In this document: positions 45,508 through 53,168 of the stretch, piece by piece
Layout: each line of letters begins with the position of its first letter
How positions within the stretch are numbered: position 1 is the stretch's first letter
Assembly: GCF_014334135.1 (NCBI RefSeq)
Contig: NZ_CP060497.1
Span: 1,240,001 to 1,304,000 of the forward strand
Reading direction: 5' to 3'
DNA from: Olivibacter sp. SDN3
GTDB taxonomy: Bacteria > Bacteroidota > Bacteroidia > Sphingobacteriales > Sphingobacteriaceae
DNA: 64,000 nt
Notes under the pieces: model-generated
Databases searched by the model: none
Seen by the model: only the letters and a program-made list of their open reading frames with translations
What the model was told of the DNA's origin: nothing
Made by a program: the position numbers and the translations under genes

Positions 45508-46462
45508 AACAATATGGTTTTAAATTGTTTACCGCCTTTCTATAATAGATTACCAGCAACACTAGGGGAACAGGAGCCAGAAAAACAATAAAGAAACAGG
45601 CAATAGCGAGACCGAGCAGCAGATTATTTCTTTTAAGCGCTTCGCCCGGTATGTACATTGCATACTTCAAGCAGATACTCAAGGCTTGAATCATTAAGCC
45701 GATAACATTGACAGCCAATAATACGTACCAATACGGCGCGTGAAACAGCATAAAGGAAAGATTGATGGGCAAAAAGAGAATCAACATAAAGATCAACTGT
45801 GTTAAAAGCTTCCGATTCAAAAAGTTGATCGGTGATCTATTGAATGCTTCCACCATGAGGCTAGCCTCGCAATAGTTATTAAACGATGCCAAAATGATGG
45901 TAAGCAGAAAGATTACCAGCAAAGGCATGAATATAAGTTTTCCGAAAAAGACTCCCAATAAAAGCAATAAAGGGATACTGATATAATTACTTCTTAACCC
46001 AGCTTTCCATTCGAATGCCGTTGATGGTAAGAAATATATCCGTTTAACGCTTCCACGAATTTTTTTTATAGAAAGGTTGAAATAGGGCATAGCACTCAAC
46101 ACCGTTACAAAAATAAGCGTACACCATAGTTGATTTGCGTAAATCAGTAGTGCAGTTGCCGGCAGTGCAAGCAATTGATATTCTACCAGCATGATGTGCC
46201 TCGCATAGGGAACGAAATACCGCTCTAAAAATGGTCGGTCTTTCCTGCTGTGATGCAAAGCATTAATGGCTAGAATAACCGTCGCGCCGGCCAGCCAAGG
46301 TGTGTAGAAAAAGAACTTTGGTATGAGCGCAAGCACATGCAAACAAAATACCAGGAGCAGAAGGATGCGGATAAAACCAACTTCACTTAATATCCTACCC
46401 AACTGTAAACCTCTGAGTTTTAAAAAAGATAGCATAATCGCTTTTAAACTCGTTGATTCCAT
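45491..46462 (-). CDS. ABC exporter membrane subunit, 323 aa
   Basis: Integral membrane protein with about eight predicted helices and short loops (for example ILLLLVFCLHVLALI, ISIPLLLLLGVFFGKL, and FIVFLAPVPLVLLVIYY). No family name comes to mind. Its 17-bp overlap with the ATP-binding gene downstream identifies it as the permease partner. It is divergent from the histidine kinase gene, 99 bp away, which suggests that the kinase/regulator pair controls this transporter. Confidence 0.78.
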   Translation of the reverse strand: MESTSLKAIMLSFLKLRGLQLGRILSEVGFIRILLLLVFCLHVLALIPKFFFYTPWLAGATVILAINALHHSRKDRPFLERYFVPYARHIMLVEYQLLALPATALLIYANQLWCTLIFVTVLSAMPYFNLSIKKIRGSVKRIYFLPSTAFEWKAGLRSNYISIPLLLLLGVFFGKLIFMPLLVIFLLTIILASFNNYCEASLMVEAFNRSPINFLNRKLLTQLIFMLILFLPINLSFMLFHAPYWYVLLAVNVIGLMIQALSICLKYAMYIPGEALKRNNLLLGLAIACFFIVFLAPVPLVLLVIYYRKAVNNLKPYCYAGNK

Positions 46463-46561
46463 AAATTTATCTATTGATCATATATGTGACGTCAATAGGC
46501 GGATAAGGTTACAGCGAATACGTGATAAACTGCTAACGAAGAAAGACATCTTTGTTTCTGA

Positions 46562-47653
46562 ATGCAAAGCATTTTAGCTAAGTTTGATAGCTTTATAGCT
46601 TCAACGTATATGTCCATCCAAACAGCACATAAGAACACCAAGCTGAGTCTGGAACTGGTTTTCATAGCTGTCCACATAACCGTATGGCTAGCTATCCTTA
46701 CATTGCCTTATTATATCGGCAATCCCCCATATTACAACATCGGTCCCTTACCTGGACTGTTTTTCACGCTTACAGGGATCATCCATGCGATCATCTTCTA
46801 CGTCAACGCGTATTTGCTTTATCCCAAACTTTTTAACCGCAGTTATTGGTGGTTATACTTTATAAGCGTACCGCTGCTTTTAATGCTCTCTTTTCAGTTA
46901 AAGCATGCTATATTGGTACATTGGTTTCCAGAGATCACGCCTGGTTTTGCTACTAATAAATTTATTTACCCGCCGTCTATCGGCATTTTCTTAGCCAGTT
47001 TAATTTACAGGAAAATAGTTGACCGAATAAACCGGGAAAGGACACTCAAGGAACAACGGGCTGCACAATTGGATTCAGAATTGAAACTGCTACGCTCTCA
47101 GGTTAACCCTCACTTTTTATTTAATGTATTAACCAGTCTTATTTCACTGGCCAGAAAAAAATCCGACAAATTGGAATCGTCCCTATTGCGCCTTGCCGAT
47201 TTGATGCAATATATGCTGTATGAGTCACAACAGGATAAAGTGCCATTAAAGCAGGAAATCGACTATTTAAATAGCTATATTGCTCTACAGCAATTACGCT
47301 TTGGTGATGATGTGCTTATCGAAATTATCCTACCGGAAGATGAGGAAACGAAAAATCTCTACGTCGAACCCATGTTGCTGGTTCCTTTCGTGGAAAACGC
47401 CTTCAAACATGGCACCGGCTGGATCGATTTGCCTGCCATATCCATCCATTTAGCGATACAAGGTGAAAGTCTGAATTTCGTCGTTACCAATAAATACGAC
47501 CGCTCATTGGATACGAATAAAGACAAACACTCCGGGATCGGATTAATGAATGTCAAATCCCGGTTAGACTTGTTATATAAAAACCAGTACCAGTTAAAAA
47601 TTACAGAAAGAGATACCCTTTTTACCGTAAACCTGCTATTAAAATTGACATGA
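46562..47653 (+). CDS. LytS/YehU-type sensor histidine kinase, 363 aa
   Basis: Inner-membrane sensor kinase with four predicted helices in the first ~150 residues and no large periplasmic domain, followed by a coiled linker and the His_kinase domain. The phosphorylated histidine is H184 in QVNPHFLFN. The N box shows N279 in FVENAFKHG, and the G box is GIGLMNVKSRL near 318. Its stop overlaps the start of the response regulator by 4 bp. Together with the divergent ABC exporter it resembles the peptide/antibiotic-sensing modules common in Bacteroidota. Confidence 0.92.
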   Translation: MQSILAKFDSFIASTYMSIQTAHKNTKLSLELVFIAVHITVWLAILTLPYYIGNPPYYNIGPLPGLFFTLTGIIHAIIFYVNAYLLYPKLFNRSYWWLYFISVPLLLMLSFQLKHAILVHWFPEITPGFATNKFIYPPSIGIFLASLIYRKIVDRINRERTLKEQRAAQLDSELKLLRSQVNPHFLFNVLTSLISLARKKSDKLESSLLRLADLMQYMLYESQQDKVPLKQEIDYLNSYIALQQLRFGDDVLIEIILPEDEETKNLYVEPMLLVPFVENAFKHGTGWIDLPAISIHLAIQGESLNFVVTNKYDRSLDTNKDKHSGIGLMNVKSRLDLLYKNQYQLKITERDTLFTVNLLLKLT

Positions 47654-48357
47654 TGCGCTGTTTAATCATCGACGATGAACAATTGATTCGCGATTTATTG
47701 GAGGATAATATCCGTCAACTACCTTTTCTACAGCTCGTCAAAAGCTGCAAAAATGCTTTAGAAGCATGGGATATTATACAAAAAGAACCGATAGACCTCC
47801 TCTTTCTAGACGTACAAATGCCCCGCATGAGCGGATTACAGTTTCTTTCGTCGCTCGTCAATCCGCCAATGGTTATTCTAGTGACCGCTTATCGGGAGTA
47901 TGCCCTAGAGGGTTTTAATCTGCAGGTGATTGATTACTTGCTCAAACCATTCAGTATGGATCGTTTCATGAAAGCCTGTAGCAGGGCAAATGAATTGTTT
48001 CAATTAAAGCAGCAGCAGACTTCATCGGCAACAGGCTATCCCGATTTCTTCGTTCATGTAGAATACACGCTGGTAAAAATAACTATTGCCGATATCAATT
48101 ATATAGAAGGCTTAAAGGATTATATCAAAATTTACCTTACTAGCCAAGATCGCCCCATTCTAACTCGCATGCCCATGAAGACCATAAAACGGAAATTACC
48201 TCCCAACGATTTCATACGCACGCATAAATCTTTTTTGGTAGCCGTTAAGAAAATTACAACGGTAAAACGGGATGCCGTTTGTATCGGTGAAAAAGAAATT
48301 CCTGTGAGCCCTCTCTATAAAGAAAATGTAACCCGTTTGATCCACCCTTCATCCTGA
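47650..48357 (+). CDS. LytTR-family response regulator, 235 aa
   Basis: Partner of the kinase upstream. The receiver domain spans 1-115, with phosphorylation site D54 (FLDVQMP), acidic pair D8-D9, T79 and K99. The LytTR DNA-binding domain fills about 130-232, including YIEGLKDYIKIY and IRTHKSFLV. The ATG overlaps the kinase stop codon (ATGA). The likely targets are the divergent ABC exporter and the TonB-dependent receptor downstream, which is inferred from position. Confidence 0.92.
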   Translation: MMRCLIIDDEQLIRDLLEDNIRQLPFLQLVKSCKNALEAWDIIQKEPIDLLFLDVQMPRMSGLQFLSSLVNPPMVILVTAYREYALEGFNLQVIDYLLKPFSMDRFMKACSRANELFQLKQQQTSSATGYPDFFVHVEYTLVKITIADINYIEGLKDYIKIYLTSQDRPILTRMPMKTIKRKLPPNDFIRTHKSFLVAVKKITTVKRDAVCIGEKEIPVSPLYKENVTRLIHPSS

Positions 48358-48476
48358 CCCAAAAAAAGTCGTCCCCAGAATTTACCGCTTGGTCTGCACA
48401 TCTTCTTCACTGGTCTACTCTCCAAAAATAACGACAATTAAGCTGCTAGTTTTGAATCGTACAAAACTGGTAGGTC

Positions 48477-50714
48477 ATGAAAAGTACGATATTAATCCTT
48501 ATTTCCGCAACGCTTATCTTAATCCACTTCAACTCCGCAGGTCTCGCACAAACCAAACTTGAAGGAGTTGTAAAAAGCTTAAAGGGCACGCCAATTCCTT
48601 TCGCTTCAGTGCGCATTAAAAGCTTCAAGGGGAGTGCACAGACCGATAGCACTGGATATTTTTCTATATCATCTGTCGCCAGCGATAGCGTTACCCTTGT
48701 CATTTCCTCTGTCAACTATAATACGCTAACGCAAAGCGTAACCGTAACTGATACGACCCCTTTTCTTTCCTTCATTCTTCAACCGAAAGTTCAGGCATTG
48801 AACGAAGTCACGGTCAGTGCGGGAATTTTTGCTGCCACTGACGACGCAAAGGGCGCTTCGCTGTCTCCTATGGAAGCAGTTACAGTAGCAGGCAGCTTTG
48901 CCGATATCAGCCAGGCATTACGGGCGCTTCCGGGCGCACAACAGATTGGTGAACAGGAAGGTCTGTTCGTGCGTGGAGGTACCGGAGATGAAACCAAACA
49001 ATTCATTGATGGTACCCTGAACATCCTTCCAAATTATCCGTCGGTTCCCGGTATTACCCAATATGCCCGTATCAATCCTTTTTTATTTAAGGGGATTTTG
49101 TTTAGTTCGGGTGGATACTCCGCTCTATACGGACAGGCGATGAGCAGTGCGCTGATTCTGGAGAGCGTGGACTTACCGGATGAATCGTCGGCCAGCCTGC
49201 ATGTGTTTCCTTCGAGCATGGGTGTAGGTATCCAGCGGCTGGCGAAAAACGAACGTAGTAGTTTTGGCGCGACACTGGATTACAGCAACCTGAAGTGGTA
49301 TAATAAGGTCATTCCTCAAGAACCAGACTATTTCAATGGTCCCCGGTATGTTCTTGGCGACGCCAACTTTCGGATAAAAATAGGAAAAACCGGCATGCTT
49401 AAGTTCTATACGAATTGGAATAAAAGCAATGTGGGTCTATACCGGCCCGATATCGATAGCTCCTCGCTACGCCTCGGTAACGAAGTAAACGGCTATAATT
49501 GGTACAATAACCTGAGTTTTAAAAGTTCTCTTTCTGATAGCTGGAAATTAGCAGTGGGCGCATCTTATAACTATAGCGATATCTATCGTGGAAACCGCTT
49601 GATTGATCGAACAGAAAATGCAGTATACATAGACGGTGAACCGTTTCCAGACAAACATAGCGATCAACGGATACACTCCCATTTCTTCCAGCCAAGACTG
49701 GTATTGAAGCATCAATTCAGCAGTTTAATATCCTTGAGTTTCGGTGCAGAGCATTTTCATACACAAGATGAAGGGTATATTCGGGACACTTCCGTCGCTT
49801 GGAACAATCAGCTAACAGCTGCTTTTGCGGAGTTTGATATGACCTTAGCTAAGAACCTGGCCGTAAAGGCAGGTGGTCGACTGGAGCATAGCACACGCTT
49901 AGATCAAACGGCTATTGCACCAAGGCTCAGCTTAGCATACCGATTAAATGATGGTGGCCAGCTTAACGCTGCCTATGGTATTTTCTATCAAGAACCCTTA
50001 TCCGAATTTTTGTATGCCGATGCGCCGCTGGACTTTGCCAAGGCAAGTCACTATATACTAAACTATACCAAATCGGCAAATAACCGGATGTTACGTATTG
50101 AGGCGTATTATAAGCGGTATCAGGCATTGGTTAAACAGCGGCCGCAGTTAAATAGTAGTGGACGAGGTTATGCTCGTGGTATGGAACTCTTCTTTCGAGA
50201 CAAACGGACTTTCAAAAATCTCGACTATTGGGTTACATATACTTTCCTTAATACCAAAAGAGATTTTATGGATTATCCCCACTTAATTCAGCCCACATTT
50301 GCTGCTCCTCACACGGCTACTGTTGCGATTAAAAAGTTTTTCACCGCTTTGTCCACGAATGTGAACCTCTCGTATAGCCTTGCCGCTGGGCGACCTTATT
50401 ATGATATCCGCTCTGTGGAAACCGGCTATCATACGGCGATATACGATCAGGGACGAACAAAACCCTATAATGTCATGAACATACATATCGCTTACCTCAC
50501 GTCCTTTTTCAAAAAGTGGAAAAGAAAAGATTTCTCCGGCATTGCGTTCGGTGTAAACAACCTACTGGGAACAGCGCAGATATTTGGTTACAACTATAGT
50601 TTTGATGGACAAAATAAAGAAGCTATCACCCTCCCGGCACCCCGTACAGTATTTCTTGGCGTATTTATGAGTTTCGGTATCAATCGTACCGATAATTTTT
50701 TGGACAATTTATAA
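48477..50714 (+). CDS. TonB-dependent outer-membrane receptor, 745 aa
   Basis: Outer-membrane beta-barrel transporter with signal peptide (MKSTILILISATLILIH, cleaved near GLAQ), an N-terminal carboxypeptidase-regulatory-like beta-sandwich (about 28-108; GTPIPFASVRI, SVNYNTLTQSVTV), a plug domain (about 135-240; QALRALPGAQQIG, VRGGTGDETKQFIDG) and a 22-strand barrel. It ends in F-G-I-N...DNL. With 745 residues it is shorter than SusC proteins and has no SusD partner, so it is more like a siderophore or cofactor receptor. It follows the LytTR regulator by 119 bp. Confidence 0.9.
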   Translation: MKSTILILISATLILIHFNSAGLAQTKLEGVVKSLKGTPIPFASVRIKSFKGSAQTDSTGYFSISSVASDSVTLVISSVNYNTLTQSVTVTDTTPFLSFILQPKVQALNEVTVSAGIFAATDDAKGASLSPMEAVTVAGSFADISQALRALPGAQQIGEQEGLFVRGGTGDETKQFIDGTLNILPNYPSVPGITQYARINPFLFKGILFSSGGYSALYGQAMSSALILESVDLPDESSASLHVFPSSMGVGIQRLAKNERSSFGATLDYSNLKWYNKVIPQEPDYFNGPRYVLGDANFRIKIGKTGMLKFYTNWNKSNVGLYRPDIDSSSLRLGNEVNGYNWYNNLSFKSSLSDSWKLAVGASYNYSDIYRGNRLIDRTENAVYIDGEPFPDKHSDQRIHSHFFQPRLVLKHQFSSLISLSFGAEHFHTQDEGYIRDTSVAWNNQLTAAFAEFDMTLAKNLAVKAGGRLEHSTRLDQTAIAPRLSLAYRLNDGGQLNAAYGIFYQEPLSEFLYADAPLDFAKASHYILNYTKSANNRMLRIEAYYKRYQALVKQRPQLNSSGRGYARGMELFFRDKRTFKNLDYWVTYTFLNTKRDFMDYPHLIQPTFAAPHTATVAIKKFFTALSTNVNLSYSLAAGRPYYDIRSVETGYHTAIYDQGRTKPYNVMNIHIAYLTSFFKKWKRKDFSGIAFGVNNLLGTAQIFGYNYSFDGQNKEAITLPAPRTVFLGVFMSFGINRTDNFLDNL

Positions 50715-50725
50715 AACAACATCGT

Positions 50726-51370
50726 ATGAAAACATTCATCATTATGACACTATTCGTGCATCTGTGCAGTACACGGTTATTGCTGGCACAAGAGGATACA
50801 TCCTTAGAACAAGCCGTATCCCAACTCGATCAGGCACAGTCGGTCACGGACTACGAAGGCCTTGCAACTACTTTTGAGCAGCTTGCCAACAAACAAGATA
50901 GCTGGCTGCCCCCATATTATGCTGCCTTATGCTACGTGAAAATAGGTTTTCTTTATCAGGATGAAGGCGATCGGATCGAGCCCTACAGCACGCGAGGGAA
51001 AGAGCGTATCGATCAAGCTATTGCGTTGATCGATACGGCAACCGGCAAAAAAGACTATGCCGAAGCCTTGGTAGTGCAAAGTTTGGTATATCGCATCAAC
51101 GTTTACATTAACCCCATGACCTATGGGCCTAGATTTGGTCCGCTCTCGGATAAAAGTTTACAGCAGGCACTGGCTTTAAACCCCGATAATCCACGGGCCA
51201 TTTACGTAGCCGCTTGGCTGAAATATCACACGCCTAAGACTTGGGGTGGGGATAAGAACAGAGCTAAAGAGTTAGCAATAAAAAGCTTAGCGCTACTCAA
51301 AAAAAGTCCCCAAAAAGGTATACAGCCTCATTGGGGAAAACAGGAAAATCAAGCCTTATTAAGTCAATAA
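50726..51370 (+). CDS. Secreted helical (TPR-like) protein, 214 aa
   Basis: Periplasmic or surface protein with signal peptide MKTFIIMTLFVHLCSTRLLLAQ. The rest is helical with a repeat-like pattern (AALCYVKIGFLYQDEGD, EALVVQSLVYRI, LNPDNPRAIYVAAWLKY), the last with a TPR look. It starts 11 bp after the TonB-dependent receptor stop, so it is likely its partner in one operon. The specific function is unknown. Confidence 0.72.
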   Translation: MKTFIIMTLFVHLCSTRLLLAQEDTSLEQAVSQLDQAQSVTDYEGLATTFEQLANKQDSWLPPYYAALCYVKIGFLYQDEGDRIEPYSTRGKERIDQAIALIDTATGKKDYAEALVVQSLVYRINVYINPMTYGPRFGPLSDKSLQQALALNPDNPRAIYVAAWLKYHTPKTWGGDKNRAKELAIKSLALLKKSPQKGIQPHWGKQENQALLSQ

Positions 51371-51401
51371 TTTTTTATTCACCAGTAAACTTTTAATCGT
51401 T

Positions 51402-51656
51402 ATGGGATTTATCATTTTTTTTAGAATACTATTCGTTGTTTGTATGGTATTCGTCATCGGCTACATTTTTGGTGGTTTTGCTAAAAACCGCGCATTAAGT
51501 GCCATCAGCAAAACAGCCGCTATACTAGCGATTGTACTGTTTATCTTAACCAATATTTTTCTTACTCGCTTTGCCTTTAGCCATATGCAAAGACAAGATG
51601 CAGGAGATCGTTGCTGGTTTCACAACGAAAAGAACAGCATCGAACGGACGAAGTAA
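51402..51656 (+). CDS. Small membrane protein, 84 aa
   Basis: Two predicted transmembrane helices (IIFFRILFVVCMVFVIGYIF, then AILAIVLFILTNIFL) and a short charged tail. No family is recognised. It lies 31 bp after the TPR-like gene and is probably the last gene of the receptor operon. It may be a scaffold or accessory subunit, but nothing proves this. Confidence 0.6.
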   Translation: MGFIIFFRILFVVCMVFVIGYIFGGFAKNRALSAISKTAAILAIVLFILTNIFLTRFAFSHMQRQDAGDRCWFHNEKNSIERTK

Positions 51657-51763
51657 CCTTTGTTGGGTAAACCAGGCACCCTGAAGAACTTAATATAAAA
51701 AGCTCTCCGGGGTGCTGACCTTAATTCTGGTGAAACAAACGAGCGAATTCACATGGATTAAAC

Positions 51764-52714
51764 TTATCCGACAGCCTCAATCTCTACGCCTATCTTTCCC
51801 GCAAAACCTCCTTTTTCCATCATCTCGTGCGCTTCGGTTAGTTGATCTAATAAAAAAGTCTTGGCGATTTTGATTTTAAGTGCATCTCCCTCAATGATAT
51901 GCTTCAGGTTTAATAAATCTTCTACATTCGGTTTAACCATGACAAATTTCATCCTGTTCTCAAAAACCATATCAACGGTTGTTTTAACAAAACCTTTTAG
52001 ATTATTGGTTTCCCCTCGAGTAGTCACGAAGATACCATGTTCTGTCAAATGGTGCTGAAGATTGCTATATGTATACTTCCCTGCTGCATCGAAAATCAAA
52101 TCAAATTGTGCTCCCGACGGAATTTTCTGCTGTTGATAATCAATCACCACATCACAACCAAGCTCTTTGGCGTAGGGACGATGTTCTTCCCTACAAAGTC
52201 CACTGATATGCGCATCCACTGTTTTCGCCAACTGCACTGCAGCAGATCCCACACCACCTGTACACCCGGTTATTAATATATTCTCGCCCCGTTGCAATCG
52301 CCCAACTTTGAACAGTCCTTGATAAGCAGTAAGGCCAACCAGTGGAATAACACCAGCTTCCAAATAGCTCAGATTATCTGGTTTCAATGCTGCCATATCT
52401 TCATTAATTACGATTTCTTCCGCATAAGCGCCTCCTTTCACAATCGGAAACATGCCATATACATCATCCCCTTCCTTAAAAAGCCGACTCCGACTAGCAA
52501 TCACTTTCCCGCAAAAATCGCATCCTATGATTTGGCTAGAGGCACCCACTACTGCCAACAGGGCCTTCCCTTGGCGAACCAGCACATCTATGGGATTGAC
52601 CGAAGAAGCATAATTTTTAACTAGTAGTTGTCCGTTCCTGATTACAGGCCTCGAAAATTCCTTTATTTTGAATTTTGGTGAAACACCTGTTTTTTCCAAT
52701 ACCGCTGCTTTCAT
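51764..52714 (-). CDS. Medium-chain dehydrogenase/reductase (quinone-oxidoreductase-like), 316 aa
   Basis: Zinc-free member of the medium-chain dehydrogenase/reductase superfamily that reduces a substrate double bond or quinone with NAD(P)H. The nucleotide-binding motif TGCTGGVGSAAVQLAK is present, and upstream lies VNPIDVLVRQG with IGCDFCGKV of the catalytic domain. No structural zinc cysteines are seen. The start MKAAVLEKTG at 52714 fits homologues; a longer frame to 52747 adds 11 AT-rich codons and is rejected. It is a single gene, convergent with the small membrane protein. Confidence 0.87.
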   Translation of the reverse strand: MKAAVLEKTGVSPKFKIKEFSRPVIRNGQLLVKNYASSVNPIDVLVRQGKALLAVVGASSQIIGCDFCGKVIASRSRLFKEGDDVYGMFPIVKGGAYAEEIVINEDMAALKPDNLSYLEAGVIPLVGLTAYQGLFKVGRLQRGENILITGCTGGVGSAAVQLAKTVDAHISGLCREEHRPYAKELGCDVVIDYQQQKIPSGAQFDLIFDAAGKYTYSNLQHHLTEHGIFVTTRGETNNLKGFVKTTVDMVFENRMKFVMVKPNVEDLLNLKHIIEGDALKIKIAKTFLLDQLTEAHEMMEKGGFAGKIGVEIEAVG

Positions 52715-52853
52715 ATTAATTTTACAATGAACCTTAATATTTAACATGCAAATTAACCTTTTGTGCTGGTTTGATTGTTGGCTCTATCTCATTTTGCATA
52801 CATTTTTGTTACACTTTTGTAAAAGTAATTTTCTAGTCATCATCATAAATCGC
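52715..52853. other. Start of the long intergenic region before permease run C
   Basis: The gap from the oxidoreductase start to the next permease (52715-53168) is about 450 bp. Its first part is AT-rich and holds the oxidoreductase promoter, though I cannot point to it precisely. The rest contains operator copy C, a candidate promoter, a permease fossil and a hairpin, all listed separately. Confidence 0.4.
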
Positions 52854-52890
52854 TGTCCATTTCCGAACGCCAATTGTTCGATATCGAACA
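52854..52890. promoter_or_regulatory. Paired 16-bp palindromes, copy C
   Basis: TGTCCATTTCCGAACG at 52854-52869 matches 9 of 12 arm bases. TGTTCGATATCGAACA at 52875-52890 is perfect and fully self-complementary including its centre. The 21-bp spacing is exact. The pair ends 279 bp before the permease start at 53169, the longest leader of the five. Confidence 0.72.
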
Positions 52891-52945
52891 CCTGTCAATT
52901 CCTCCCATACTCATAAACAACTAAGCTACAAGCCGATACACTTTT

Positions 52946-52958
52946 GGAAATATCTTGG
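52946..52958 (+). promoter_or_regulatory. Candidate -24/-12 promoter for permease run C
   Basis: TTGG has its GG at 52946-52947, 56 bp past operator copy C. The -12 position has G at 52958 followed by A instead of C. Transcription from here would begin near 52971, shortly before the permease fossil. Confidence 0.3.
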
Positions 52959-52994
52959 ATAGCTATTAGTAGCTTATCAACTCACATCATTAAG

Positions 52995-53072
52995 ATTAAG
53001 AGTGATGTGCCAGAAGTTGAAGTGGCAACCAAAACGATCTGGCCTCAAGATATGCTCCTGAGAAATGAATAA
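52995..53072 (+). pseudogene. N-terminal-domain fossil of a lost permease
   Basis: The frame reads IKSDVPEVEVATKTIWPQ, then DMLLRNE and a stop at 53070-53072. The first half matches the start of periplasmic domain 1 in the family (compare IKSTIPEVEEMGRI in the gene at 60835). No membrane helix precedes it and no permease sequence follows. It is a leftover of about 25 codons from a permease that once stood between operator copy C and the gene at 53169. Confidence 0.7.
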
Positions 53073-53122
53073 ATAACCATAGTTCCAGTAGGGACCATAA
53101 AGAAACATACGATGATAAAACC

Positions 53123-53140
53123 ATCCCAGCTGGCTGGGAT
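53123..53140 (+). repeat. Hairpin in the leader of the permease at 53169
   Basis: ATCCCAGC at 53123-53130 and GCTGGGAT at 53133-53140 are perfectly complementary with two bases between, ending 28 bp before the start codon. It may influence mRNA stability or translation. No T-run follows, so it is not a typical terminator. Confidence 0.45.
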
Positions 53141-53168
53141 AGCTGAAACACCTTAAAAAGCAAACAAT

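Noticed and set aside
53031-53055. TCTGGCCTC...ATATGCTCC as a sigma-54 promoter for run C
   Set aside because: The spacing is GG-N11-GC, one base too long, and the bases belong to the permease fossil.
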